Shown here one piece after another: positions 27,239 to 35,052 of a stretch of 64,000 nt of DNA. This DNA comes from PALSA-894 sp963757565. GTDB lineage: Bacteria; Pseudomonadota; Alphaproteobacteria; Rhizobiales; Xanthobacteraceae. Numbering within the stretch: position 1 is the first letter of the stretch; each line of letters opens with the position of its first letter. A model generated the notes under the pieces. It was not told the origin of the DNA. It searched no databases and worked only from the letters and a program-made list of their open reading frames with translations. A program made the position numbers and the translations under genes. The stretch covers positions 496,001-560,000 of the forward strand of contig CAVWSB010000006.1 in assembly GCA_963757565.1 (NCBI GenBank), given 5' to 3'.

Positions 27239-28204
27239 ATGACGCCACGCCTTTACATTGGCACGGCGGGACTGTCCGTCTGGTACAGCGACGATCTCGG
27301 CGAAACGCTGGAGCGCTTCTGGGGTACCTCCGGCATGTATTCGGAGACGCGCGTGTGGGCGCTCGCCGCGCATCCTGCGCGGGCAGGCGAACTGCTGGCC
27401 GGCACGGACAGCGGCATCTACCGGCTCGACATCGCCAGCGGCAAATGGACCCACCTGCCCTCACCGATGGACGATCTCTGCATCTGGTCGGTGGTGCGAT
27501 CGCCGCACGATCCGGACGTGATCCTCGCCGGCACACGCCCGCCCGCGATGTTCCGCTCGACCGATGGCGCAAAGACATGGGAGCGCGTCAACGCGCCGCT
27601 CCCCGAAACATGCCCCGCGGTGCTGAAGCCGCGCGTGACGCAGATCGTGTTCGATCCGGACGATCCGAGGCTCGTGTTCGCCGGACTTGAGATCGGCGGT
27701 GTGTGGCGCTCGACCGATGGCGGGAAGTCGTTTCAGAACATGCCACAGGGTCTTGTGTCGGACGACGTCCATGGGCTTGCGGTGGTGCGCAACGGTTCGC
27801 GGCTCGTCTATGCGACCACGAACAAGGGCCTGCATATCAGCCGTAACGATGGCGACTCGTGGACGATGCAACCGCTCGATACGCCGAACCAATACACGCG
27901 CGGCGTCGTGCCCCGCGCGGACGGGAGCGGCTTCGTGCTGTTGTGCAACGGCGACGGCCCGCCCGGCTCGTGGGGCAAACTGATGCGCAGCCGCGACTAC
28001 GGCGCGCATTGGGAAGATACGAAACTCCCGGCGAAGCTCGAAAGCTCGGCCTGGTGCGTCGCCACAAACGCGGCCGACCCGAAGCTGATTTTCGCCGCGA
28101 CCGCGCTCGGCCAGTATTTCCGCTCGCAGGACGGCGGCGAGAACTGGACCGCGCTGCCGCGTCGCCTCACCGAGACCCGCGCGCTCGCGTGGGTACCAAC
28201 CTGA
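27239..28204 (+). CDS. BNR/VPS10-like beta-propeller protein
   Basis: This 321-residue soluble protein contains at least five repeats of the Asp-box type found in sialidase, Ycf48 and VPS10 propellers: VWYSDDLGETLERF, MFRSTDGAKTWERV, VWRSTDGGKSFQNM, LHISRNDGDSWTM and YFRSQDGGENWTAL. No signal peptide is visible, so it is probably cytoplasmic. GAGGAAAC precedes the ATG. It heads a plus-strand gene set with a cupin and a NitT-type ABC transporter, a combination that hints at a sensory, scaffold or enzymatic role for the imported compound. No catalytic residues can be assigned; the function is unknown. Confidence 0.85.
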   Translation: MTPRLYIGTAGLSVWYSDDLGETLERFWGTSGMYSETRVWALAAHPARAGELLAGTDSGIYRLDIASGKWTHLPSPMDDLCIWSVVRSPHDPDVILAGTRPPAMFRSTDGAKTWERVNAPLPETCPAVLKPRVTQIVFDPDDPRLVFAGLEIGGVWRSTDGGKSFQNMPQGLVSDDVHGLAVVRNGSRLVYATTNKGLHISRNDGDSWTMQPLDTPNQYTRGVVPRADGSGFVLLCNGDGPPGSWGKLMRSRDYGAHWEDTKLPAKLESSAWCVATNAADPKLIFAATALGQYFRSQDGGENWTALPRRLTETRALAWVPT

Positions 28205-28220
28205 CCTCAAGGGTAACCCG

Positions 28221-28682
28221 ATGGACCACGCCGACATGCCCATGCGCTATCAAGGTCCGCTCGACCTCGCGCACGCGCACACCAAGCTCAACCACGTGAC
28301 GGCCGGCGACGAGGGCTTCATGCGCGACGGGCCGCGCGCCGACAATGAGTACCGCGACCTCGGCCTCGCGGCGGCGTCAGGCGGGCGCATCGGCGCTAAG
28401 CATATCCGCGCCATCCGGCCGTTCGAGCAGCCGACCGGCTGGCACTGGCACGACATGACCGGGCATTTCGTGGTCGTGCTAAAGGGCTGGATCACCTTCC
28501 GCTTCGCCGGCGTTCAGGGCGATGTGACGGTCAAGGCAGGCTCCTGCCTCTCGCAGCCGGCGGGCGTCGCGCACAACGTGATCGCGCGCTCCGACGATCT
28601 CGAACTGATCGAGATCAACCTTCCGGCCGAGTTCGGCACCAAGGATTTAGGCGGCCCGCTCGACGCGGCGCAGCCCGCATGA
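28221..28682 (+). CDS. Cupin-domain protein
   Basis: This 153-residue single-domain cupin has a metal-site motif GWHWHDMTGHFVVVLKGW (two histidines, plus later Q/H in QPAGVAHNV). Such proteins are small dioxygenases, isomerases or ligand sensors. AAGGG precedes the start. The stop overlaps the next permease start (ATGA), so it is translationally coupled to the importer. Substrate and reaction are unknown. Confidence 0.88.
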   Translation: MDHADMPMRYQGPLDLAHAHTKLNHVTAGDEGFMRDGPRADNEYRDLGLAAASGGRIGAKHIRAIRPFEQPTGWHWHDMTGHFVVVLKGWITFRFAGVQGDVTVKAGSCLSQPAGVAHNVIARSDDLELIEINLPAEFGTKDLGGPLDAAQPA

Positions 28683-29503
28683 ACGTGCTTGCTGAACCGA
28701 TAGCGGCAAGCCGCGGCGCGAGCGTGGCGCTTTGGCTCCGGCGCCGCGCGGCACCGCTGATCGTGTTCGTGCTGCTGTTTGTCGTGTGGGAATTTGCAGT
28801 CCATCTCACCGGCATCAAGGAGTACCTGTTGCCGCCGCCCTCGAAGGTGTGGACCGAGTTCATGAAGCACCGCGACGCCGTGGCGGGCGGCGCATGGGTC
28901 ACCACGCAGGAGATCATCGCGGGCTATCTGCTCGCGATCGTGGTGAGCATTCCACTGGCGCTCAGCGTTGCGTATTCGCGCTTTGTCGAGAACGCGATCT
29001 ATCCTGTCGTGGTGTTTCTGCAGATCGTCCCGAAGATCGCGATCGCCCCCCTGTTCATCATCTGGTTCGGCTTCGGTTTCATGCCGAAGCTGCTTCTCGT
29101 CTTCCTTCTCTCCTTCTTTCCCATCGTCGTCGCCAGTATCGCGGGTTTCAAATCGGTCGATCCCGAAATAATGGACTTCGCGCGCACCACCGGCGCGGGC
29201 TCATGGAAGATGTTTGCCAAAATCCGCCTGCCACAGGCGCTGCCAGACATCTTCACCGGGCTGAAGGTCGGCGCCGCGCTCTCGGCGACGGCCGCAGTCG
29301 TCGCCGAATTCGTCGCGTCGGATCGCGGGCTCGGATACCTGCTGCTGCAATACAACGGCAATCTCGAAACCCCGATGGTGTTCGCCGTCGTCGTGCTGCT
29401 CAGCCTGATCGGCCTCGCGGTCTATTACATCGTCGAGGTGATCGAACGCATCGCCATTCCGTGGCACGTCTCGCAGCAGACGGCCGACGTTACGCTGACA
29501 TAA
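28679..29503 (+). CDS. NitT/TauT-type ABC transporter permease
   Basis: This 274-residue permease has an N-terminal helix (APLIVFVLLFVVWEFAVHL) and the cytoplasmic loop DFARTTGAGSWKMFAKIRLP with QALPDIFTGLKVG. A C-terminal VVAEFVASDRGLGYLLLQY segment completes the family pattern. With the binding protein at 29530 and ATPase at 30497 it makes a complete importer for a pyrimidine, sulfonate, aromatic acid or similar compound. Confidence 0.92.
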   Translation: MNVLAEPIAASRGASVALWLRRRAAPLIVFVLLFVVWEFAVHLTGIKEYLLPPPSKVWTEFMKHRDAVAGGAWVTTQEIIAGYLLAIVVSIPLALSVAYSRFVENAIYPVVVFLQIVPKIAIAPLFIIWFGFGFMPKLLLVFLLSFFPIVVASIAGFKSVDPEIMDFARTTGAGSWKMFAKIRLPQALPDIFTGLKVGAALSATAAVVAEFVASDRGLGYLLLQYNGNLETPMVFAVVVLLSLIGLAVYYIVEVIERIAIPWHVSQQTADVTLT

Positions 29504-29529
29504 CAAGAAGTCTCAGGGAGGAACGAAAA

Positions 29530-30495
29530 ATGAAATTCAGGATCATTGGCGCGTTCGCGGCGCTCGCCATGTCGTCGGCGGCGGCGTTTGCGGATGACGC
29601 CGTCAGCCTGAGGTTGAATTGGTATCTCGGCGGGCTGCACGCGCCGTTCTACTACGGCAAGGACAAAGGCTTCTACAAGGATGAGGGCATCGACCTCACC
29701 ATCAACGAAGGGCGCGGCTCGGTGAACACAGTGCAAGTGGTGGCAGCGGGCTCCGACACGTTCGGCCTCGCGGACTCCTCAAGCGTGATCGCCGCCGCCA
29801 CCAAGGGCGCCGAGGTGAAATCGGTGATGACCGTGCTGAGCTCCACCGGCTATTCGGTGGTCTCGCTCGCCTCCGAAAATATCAAGACGCCGAAAGACCT
29901 CGAGGGCAAGAAGTTCGCCGTGACGGCGGGCGATCCGCTCGGGCAGCTGTTCCGCGCGATGGCCGCCTACAACAAGCTTGATATGTCGAAGATTTCCTTC
30001 GTGCAGGTCGATCCTGCCGCGAAGGTCGTGTCGGTGCTGGAGAAGAAAGTCGACGGCCTGCTCGGCGGCGCCGACGATCAGTTCTTCCTCATCAAATACA
30101 AGGGCGAGCAGCCGGCCGCGCTGCGCTACGCCGACCACGGCGCCAATATCGTCGGCATGACAATTGTGACGCAGGAGCAAACCATCAAGAACAAGGCCGA
30201 CCTGGTGCGCCGCTTCGTCAAGGCGACGGTGCGCTCGTGGGACGAAACGAAGAAGAACCCCGAGGCGGCCGTCGATGCCACAATGAAGGCGAAGCCCGAC
30301 CTCAACCGCGCCTCGCAACTCGATCAGCTCAAGGTCGATATCGAGCTGATGGACTCGGAGAACGCAAAAGGCCGAACCGGCTGGGGCGCGGAAAAGGATT
30401 GGGCGCAGACGCTGACGCTGCTCAAGGAATACCGCGACGTGCAGACCGACAAGCCGTGGACCGCGTTCCACACCAACGAGTTCCTGCCGAAGTAA
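29530..30495 (+). CDS. NMT1/ThiY-type ABC substrate-binding protein
   Basis: The start ATG at 29530 is preceded by a strong AGGGAGGA site. The 321-residue precursor has a Sec signal (MKFRIIGAFAALAMSSAAAF, cut near ADDA) and the core RLNWYLGGLHAPFYYGKDKG with YKDEGIDLTINEGRGS, typical of proteins that bind thiamine-pyrimidine precursors, hydroxymethylpyrimidine or riboflavin-related ligands. It is the binding subunit of the importer with 28679 and 30497. The ligand cannot be named from sequence. Confidence 0.92.
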   Translation: MKFRIIGAFAALAMSSAAAFADDAVSLRLNWYLGGLHAPFYYGKDKGFYKDEGIDLTINEGRGSVNTVQVVAAGSDTFGLADSSSVIAAATKGAEVKSVMTVLSSTGYSVVSLASENIKTPKDLEGKKFAVTAGDPLGQLFRAMAAYNKLDMSKISFVQVDPAAKVVSVLEKKVDGLLGGADDQFFLIKYKGEQPAALRYADHGANIVGMTIVTQEQTIKNKADLVRRFVKATVRSWDETKKNPEAAVDATMKAKPDLNRASQLDQLKVDIELMDSENAKGRTGWGAEKDWAQTLTLLKEYRDVQTDKPWTAFHTNEFLPK

Positions 30496-30496
30496 C

Positions 30497-31339
30497 GTGG
30501 ACCGCGCGTCTCTCCGCCTCGTCTCGGCCGTGCCTGCGCGCGCGCAGGCGCGTCCCTATATCGCGGTTCGGAACGTCAGCCAGGTGTTCCGCCGCGGCGG
30601 CATCACCACGCATGCGCTCGACCACATTGACCTGACGGTGTCGCAGGGCGAGTTCGTCGCGATCGTCGGCCCTTCTGGCTGCGGCAAGAGCACGCTGCTG
30701 CGGATCATCGCCGGACTGCTGCGCTACACCGAAGGCAGCGTGCAGCTCGACGGCAAGGAGGTCGCGGGCGCGCAAACCGGCCTCGGCATCGTCTTCCAAA
30801 GTCCGGTGCTGCTGCAGTGGCGCAACGTCCTCGACAATGTGCTGCTGCAACTCGAATTGCGCGGGATCGATCCGAAGCCTTACGTGCCGCGCGCACATGA
30901 ATTGCTGGCGAAAGTCGGCTTGGCCGAATTCCACGACCGCCGCCCGCGCGAACTCTCCGGCGGCATGCGCCAGCGCGCCGCCATCGTGCGCGCGCTGATC
31001 CATGATCCGCCGCTGTTGCTGATGGACGAGCCGTTCGGCGCGCTCGACGCGCTCACCCGTGAACAGATGCGCATCGATCTCGAAGACCTCTGGATGCAGA
31101 CCGGCAAGACCGTGCTGTTCATCACCCATTCGATCGACGAAGCGGTGCTGCTCGCCGACCGCGTGATCGTCATGTCGCCGCGCCCCGGCCGGATCGAGCA
31201 GGTCTACGACATTGCGCTGCCCCGCCCGCGCGGGCTTGCGGCGCGCAGCCATCCGCTGTTCATCGAGGCGACGCAGAAAATCACAGATTTGTTTTTGTCG
31301 AAGGGGATTTTGCGCGGCGATTCCGCCAGCAAGCGCTAG
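30497..31339 (+). CDS. NitT/TauT-type ABC transporter ATPase
   Basis: The start is a GTG one base after the binding-protein stop, giving 280 residues. It has Walker A GPSGCGKST, the signature LSGGMRQRAAIVRALI, Walker B LLMDEPFGALDALTREQM and the H-loop FITHSIDEAVLLADR. It is the ATPase of the preceding importer. Its TAG stop shares a CTAG with the convergent gene at 31336, leaving no room for an intrinsic terminator between them. Confidence 0.93.
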   Translation: MDRASLRLVSAVPARAQARPYIAVRNVSQVFRRGGITTHALDHIDLTVSQGEFVAIVGPSGCGKSTLLRIIAGLLRYTEGSVQLDGKEVAGAQTGLGIVFQSPVLLQWRNVLDNVLLQLELRGIDPKPYVPRAHELLAKVGLAEFHDRRPRELSGGMRQRAAIVRALIHDPPLLLMDEPFGALDALTREQMRIDLEDLWMQTGKTVLFITHSIDEAVLLADRVIVMSPRPGRIEQVYDIALPRPRGLAARSHPLFIEATQKITDLFLSKGILRGDSASKR

Positions 31340-32022
31340 GCCCGCCCCGGCGTCTTCATCCGGCAATATTGCAAGCTATAGAGTCCGCGATCCGTCTCTG
31401 TCCGCGCGCCGTGTTTCACCAGATCGCCCGCGAAAAGCTTGTCGCAGGCCTCGTCGGCCGCTTCCGGCGTGCCGCTTTCGATCATGATCAGCCAGTTCGG
31501 TACGACAGTCGGACAATTCTTGCGCTCTGCGGTCTCGATGTTGCTCGCGCCCTGGTCCGCGACCGCCAGATGCACGCCGACCACCTGCACGATATCGCCG
31601 AGCGGCGGCAACGCCGTGTGGCGCAAATATTTCTCCAGCTCCGCCTCGCGGCCCGCTTCCGCGCCGAAGCGCAGCGTCAGCATCCAACCGCCCTGCCCCA
31701 CACCTTGCGAGAATTTCACGCGGCAGATGCCCCGCGCGGTGTCGCGGAAGAATGTGGGCGGCACACGCGCCGTCCACGGCGTCGGATTGTTGAGCCGGTT
31801 GAGATAGTCCTGCCCGACCAGCACCTCGGCGCTGTCAGCCTCGTAGAGCGTGAAAAATTCCGGATGGCCGTACTTCGCGATGTAGCGTCGCCCGCGCCGA
31901 AACCCCGGAATACCGACGCGCTCCGGCATATGCTCGCGATTGTGCCACTCGTAGAACTCGGTACGGCCTTCCGGTGCAATTCCGTTCCAGATCGCGACGA
32001 CAGCCTGACCCGCAAGACTCAT
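31336..32022 (-). CDS. Conserved protein, probable EthD/dimeric alpha-beta-barrel type
   Basis: The start is set at the ATG at 32022, which overlaps the stop of the enoyl-CoA hydratase gene. The 228 residues contain EFYEWHNREHMPERVGIPGF, a W/H-rich segment typical of ferredoxin-like dimeric barrel proteins (EthD and relatives) found beside catabolic enzymes, repeated loosely in the C-terminal half. No clear catalytic site is visible. It closes the minus-strand acyl-CoA operon. The function is unknown; a degradation role is inferred from neighbours only. Confidence 0.65.
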   Translation of the reverse strand: MSLAGQAVVAIWNGIAPEGRTEFYEWHNREHMPERVGIPGFRRGRRYIAKYGHPEFFTLYEADSAEVLVGQDYLNRLNNPTPWTARVPPTFFRDTARGICRVKFSQGVGQGGWMLTLRFGAEAGREAELEKYLRHTALPPLGDIVQVVGVHLAVADQGASNIETAERKNCPTVVPNWLIMIESGTPEAADEACDKLFAGDLVKHGARTETDRGLYSLQYCRMKTPGRA

Positions 32023-32837
32023 TGCATCATCCATTTCGGTTTGCGTTTCTCCAGGAATGCCGCGACGCCTTCGTGTCCTTCGGCGCCACGAAGGCAATCC
32101 GCAAAAGCGTCCGCCGACTGTTCGAGCAATTCCTCACGCGCCAGCGTGCGGCTCGCAAGCAGCAGCTTCTTAGTGACGGCGTTGGCGTTGGGCGAACAGC
32201 GCGTGATGCCGGCAAGCACCTGTGCCAGCGCTGCGTCGAGCGCGGCCACGCCCTCACAGGCCTGATCGACCAGGCCGAGGCGCTCCGCCTCGCGCCCGTC
32301 GAAACGATGCGCCGTGAGCGAGAGCCGCCGCGTTCGCGCGACGCCGATGCGTGCCGCGACGAACGGCGCGATTTGCGCGGGTGGCACGCCGAGCGTCGTT
32401 TCGGAGATCGAGAATTTGGCATCTGCCGCCGCCAGCACGACATCGCCACCGCACATCAGCCCGAGTCCGCCGCCATAGGCGGCGCCCTCCACCACCATCA
32501 CGATGGTCTGCGGCAGAGCCTCGAACCGCACCATGATCTGACCGAAACCGCGGTTATGCAGCGCAACGCCATCACGTTCTCCGGCCGCAGGCAGCGGCGT
32601 CGAGAACAATTCCTTGAATCCATTGATGTCACCGCCCGAGCAGAACGTGCCGTTCGCACCGCGCAACACGGCGGCGCGGATACCTGTGTGCGCGGCGAGA
32701 TAATCCACCGCCGCCGTCAGGTCGCGCACCATCGCCTTGTTGAGCGCGTTTTTGGTCTCCGGGCGATCGAGCGTGACATGCAGGATGCCGTGGTCGACCG
32801 CAAGCTTCAACGTTTCGCAGGCGGGGAGATCGTTCAT
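32019..32837 (-). CDS. Enoyl-CoA hydratase/isomerase family protein
   Basis: This 272-residue crotonase has the oxyanion segment FCSGGDINGFKELF and the family motif VEGAAYGGGLGLMCGGDVVLA. A C-terminal trimer helix (FLEKRKPKW) follows. It hydrates a 2-enoyl-CoA or an unsaturated dicarboxyl-CoA. Its start abuts the stop of the acyl-CoA dehydrogenase gene upstream. Together with the carboxylase genes on the opposite strand it resembles liu/atu-type pathways for branched acids or acyclic terpenes. Confidence 0.9.
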   Translation of the reverse strand: MNDLPACETLKLAVDHGILHVTLDRPETKNALNKAMVRDLTAAVDYLAAHTGIRAAVLRGANGTFCSGGDINGFKELFSTPLPAAGERDGVALHNRGFGQIMVRFEALPQTIVMVVEGAAYGGGLGLMCGGDVVLAAADAKFSISETTLGVPPAQIAPFVAARIGVARTRRLSLTAHRFDGREAERLGLVDQACEGVAALDAALAQVLAGITRCSPNANAVTKKLLLASRTLAREELLEQSADAFADCLRGAEGHEGVAAFLEKRKPKWMMQ

Positions 32838-34000
32838 CAGTGGTTCTTCCGCTGGCCCGGCAGGGTGCCCATGCCCTTGCAGATAATGGAGAGCATCACC
32901 TCGTCGGCGCCGCCGCCGATCGAGGTCAGCCGCCCATCGCGATACATGCGCGAGATTTCGCTTTCCGTCATGTAGCCCATGCCGCCCCAGTATTGCAGGC
33001 AGCCGTCCGAGACTTCGCGCAACAGCCGTCCGGCGGTGAGCTTCGCCATCGAGGCAAGCTGCGTTACTTCGGCGCCGTTGATGTACTCCTCCACCGCACG
33101 GTAGACGAGCGAGCGCAGCAGCTCGACCTTGGTTTCCAGTTCAGCAAGGCGGAAGTGAACCACCTGATTGTCCAGGATGCTCTTGCCGAACGCCTGGCGG
33201 CCAGCCGTGTATTCGATGGTCATGCGGATCGCGCGCTCCATCTTCATCAAGCCGGCGCCCGCCGCCCAGAGGCGTTCCTCCTGAAACTGGCGCATCTGGT
33301 AGGTGAAACCCATGCCCTCTTCGCCGATCAGATAGCGTTGCGGCACCCGCACGTTGTCGAAATGAATCTGCGCCGTGTCGGAGGCGCGCATTCCGAGCTT
33401 GTCGAGCTTGCGCGCAATCTCGACGCCCTTGGTTTTCATCGGCAGACAGATCAGCGATTTGTTGCGATGGACCGGACCTTCGCCGGTATTTGCCAGCAGG
33501 CACATCCAGTCGGCCTGCGTGCCGTTGGTGGTCCACATCTTGCCGCCGTTGATGACGTAGTCGCCGCCGTCTTTCTTCGCGGTGGTCTTTATCGAGGCGA
33601 CGTCCGAACCCGAGCCGACCTCCGACACGCCGATGCAGGCGACGTATTCGCCCGCGATCGAGGGCTTCAGGAATTCCTCACGCAATTCGTCCGAGCCGTA
33701 ACGCGCAAGTGCGGGCGTCGCCATATCGGTCTGCACGCCGATCGCCATCACGCTGGAGGCGGACTTCGCATTGCCGATCGCTTCGCAGAAGGCCATCTCG
33801 TAAGAATAATCGAGCCCCTGCCCGCCGAATTTTTCCGGTTTGTGGATGCCGAGCAGACCCTGCTGCCCCATCTTCGCAAACAGCTCATGCGCCGGAAGGA
33901 AGCCCGCTTGCTCCCATTCCTCCGCGTGCGGGTCGATCTCGGATTCGACAAATCTGCGGACCGAGCGCTGCAACTCGCGGTGCTGTTCGGTGTAGAGCAT
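32837..34000 (-). CDS. Acyl-CoA dehydrogenase
   Basis: This 387-residue flavoprotein begins MLYTEQHRELQRSVRRFVE. FAD-binding segments include GVSEVGSGSDVASIKTTAKK and YVINGGKMWTTNGTQADW, with QAFGKSILDNQVVHFRLAE. The C-terminal YWGGMGYMTESEISRMYRDG and IGGGADEVMLSII replace the classic IYEGT motif; this GGADEVM form is what I recall for dehydrogenases of citronellyl- and other branched acyl-CoA. It is divergent from the SDR at 34089; the 88-base gap must hold both promoters. Confidence 0.92.
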   Translation of the reverse strand: MLYTEQHRELQRSVRRFVESEIDPHAEEWEQAGFLPAHELFAKMGQQGLLGIHKPEKFGGQGLDYSYEMAFCEAIGNAKSASSVMAIGVQTDMATPALARYGSDELREEFLKPSIAGEYVACIGVSEVGSGSDVASIKTTAKKDGGDYVINGGKMWTTNGTQADWMCLLANTGEGPVHRNKSLICLPMKTKGVEIARKLDKLGMRASDTAQIHFDNVRVPQRYLIGEEGMGFTYQMRQFQEERLWAAGAGLMKMERAIRMTIEYTAGRQAFGKSILDNQVVHFRLAELETKVELLRSLVYRAVEEYINGAEVTQLASMAKLTAGRLLREVSDGCLQYWGGMGYMTESEISRMYRDGRLTSIGGGADEVMLSIICKGMGTLPGQRKNH

Positions 34001-34088
34001 GCGTTTCGACCCATAAGCCTTTTGCTTGACCTAACATATTGCATTGAACGATGCTGACAAAGCGCTTGCTTGGAACGCACCGGTCCGC

Positions 34089-34955
34089 ATGCCCTATCAA
34101 TCTGTTTTTCGCGACAACCTGTTCGCCGGCCAGGCCGGCATCGTGACCGGCGCAGGAAGCGGGATCGGACGCTGCACCGCGCATGAGCTCAGCCGTCTCG
34201 GCGCCAAGATCGCGCTGGTGGGTCGCAAGATCGACAAGCTCGAAGCCGTCGCACGCGAGATCGCCGAGGCGGGCGGAACGGCGCGGACCTATTCGCTCGA
34301 CATCCGCGAAGAGGAGCGCGTGCGCGATGTCATCGCCGCTGTGGTTGACGACCTCGGCCGCGTCGACTTCCTCGTCAACAATGCGGGCGGGCAATATGGC
34401 TCGCCGCTGGAGAATATCTCCGCGAAGGGTTGGGACGCGGTGGTGCGCAACAATCTAACCGGCGGATTTCTGGTCGCGCGCGAAGTCTACACACAATGGA
34501 TGAAGGCCAACGGCGGCGCGATCGTGAACATGATAGCCGACATGTGGAATGGCATGCCGGGCATGGGACATTCGGGCGCGGCGCGGGCCGGCATGTTGAA
34601 TTTAACCGAGACTGCCGCGCTCGAATGGGCGCCGGTGCGGGTCAATGCCGTGGCGCCGGGTTGGATTGCATCGTCCGGACTCGATCACTATCCGCCCGAG
34701 ATGCGCGAGCACATCCGCGCCCTGCCGAAAAAGGTACCGCTCGGCCGTCTCGGGACTGAGGCGGAAATCTCTGCCGCAATCGTATTTCTGCTCTCGGCCG
34801 CGGCGGCTTTCATTTCCGGCTCATGCATCCGCATCGACGGCGCGGTTCCGAACCTGAAGCCGAACTGGAGCCGGGAGGCGCAGGCGAGAGCGGGCCGCAC
34901 CACGCCGGCCTTCGAGGGCTTCCATCTGGCGGTGAAGCCAAAGGTGCTGGAGTGA
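34089..34955 (+). CDS. SDR-family enoyl-CoA reductase-like protein (PECR/DECR type)
   Basis: The start at 34089 (MPYQSVFRDNLFAGQAGIV) fits homologues; an in-frame ATG at 34044 is possible. The 288-residue protein has the NAD(P) motif TGAGSGIGR and VNNAGGQYGSP. Instead of the SDR catalytic YxxxK it has GMGHSGAARAGMLNLTE, with His in the Tyr position and Arg for Lys. The same HSGAARAG stretch, as I remember it, occurs in peroxisomal trans-2-enoyl-CoA reductase, so an enoyl- or dienoyl-CoA reductase is more likely than an alcohol dehydrogenase. It precedes the acyl-CoA carboxylase genes. Confidence 0.85.
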   Translation: MPYQSVFRDNLFAGQAGIVTGAGSGIGRCTAHELSRLGAKIALVGRKIDKLEAVAREIAEAGGTARTYSLDIREEERVRDVIAAVVDDLGRVDFLVNNAGGQYGSPLENISAKGWDAVVRNNLTGGFLVAREVYTQWMKANGGAIVNMIADMWNGMPGMGHSGAARAGMLNLTETAALEWAPVRVNAVAPGWIASSGLDHYPPEMREHIRALPKKVPLGRLGTEAEISAAIVFLLSAAAAFISGSCIRIDGAVPNLKPNWSREAQARAGRTTPAFEGFHLAVKPKVLE

Positions 34956-34966
34956 CGACCCTCTTC

Positions 34967-35042
34967 CGCTCGTCCCCGCGGAGGCGGGGACCCAGTTCTT
35001 GGCCAAGCACTGGATGCCCGCTTCCGCGGGCATGAGCGGGTC
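34967..35042. repeat. Palindromic repeat of the rhizobial GTCCCCGC...GCGGGG type
   Basis: The segment carries GTCCCCGCGGAGGCGGGGAC followed by CCAGT, then the mirrored ACTGGATGCCCGCTTCCGC, forming two hairpins. The type is common between genes in Bradyrhizobium-like genomes. It separates the SDR stop (34955) from the carboxylase start (35053) and differs from the C/T-rich elements elsewhere in the window. Confidence 0.8.
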
Positions 35043-35052
35043 AGAGCGAGCC

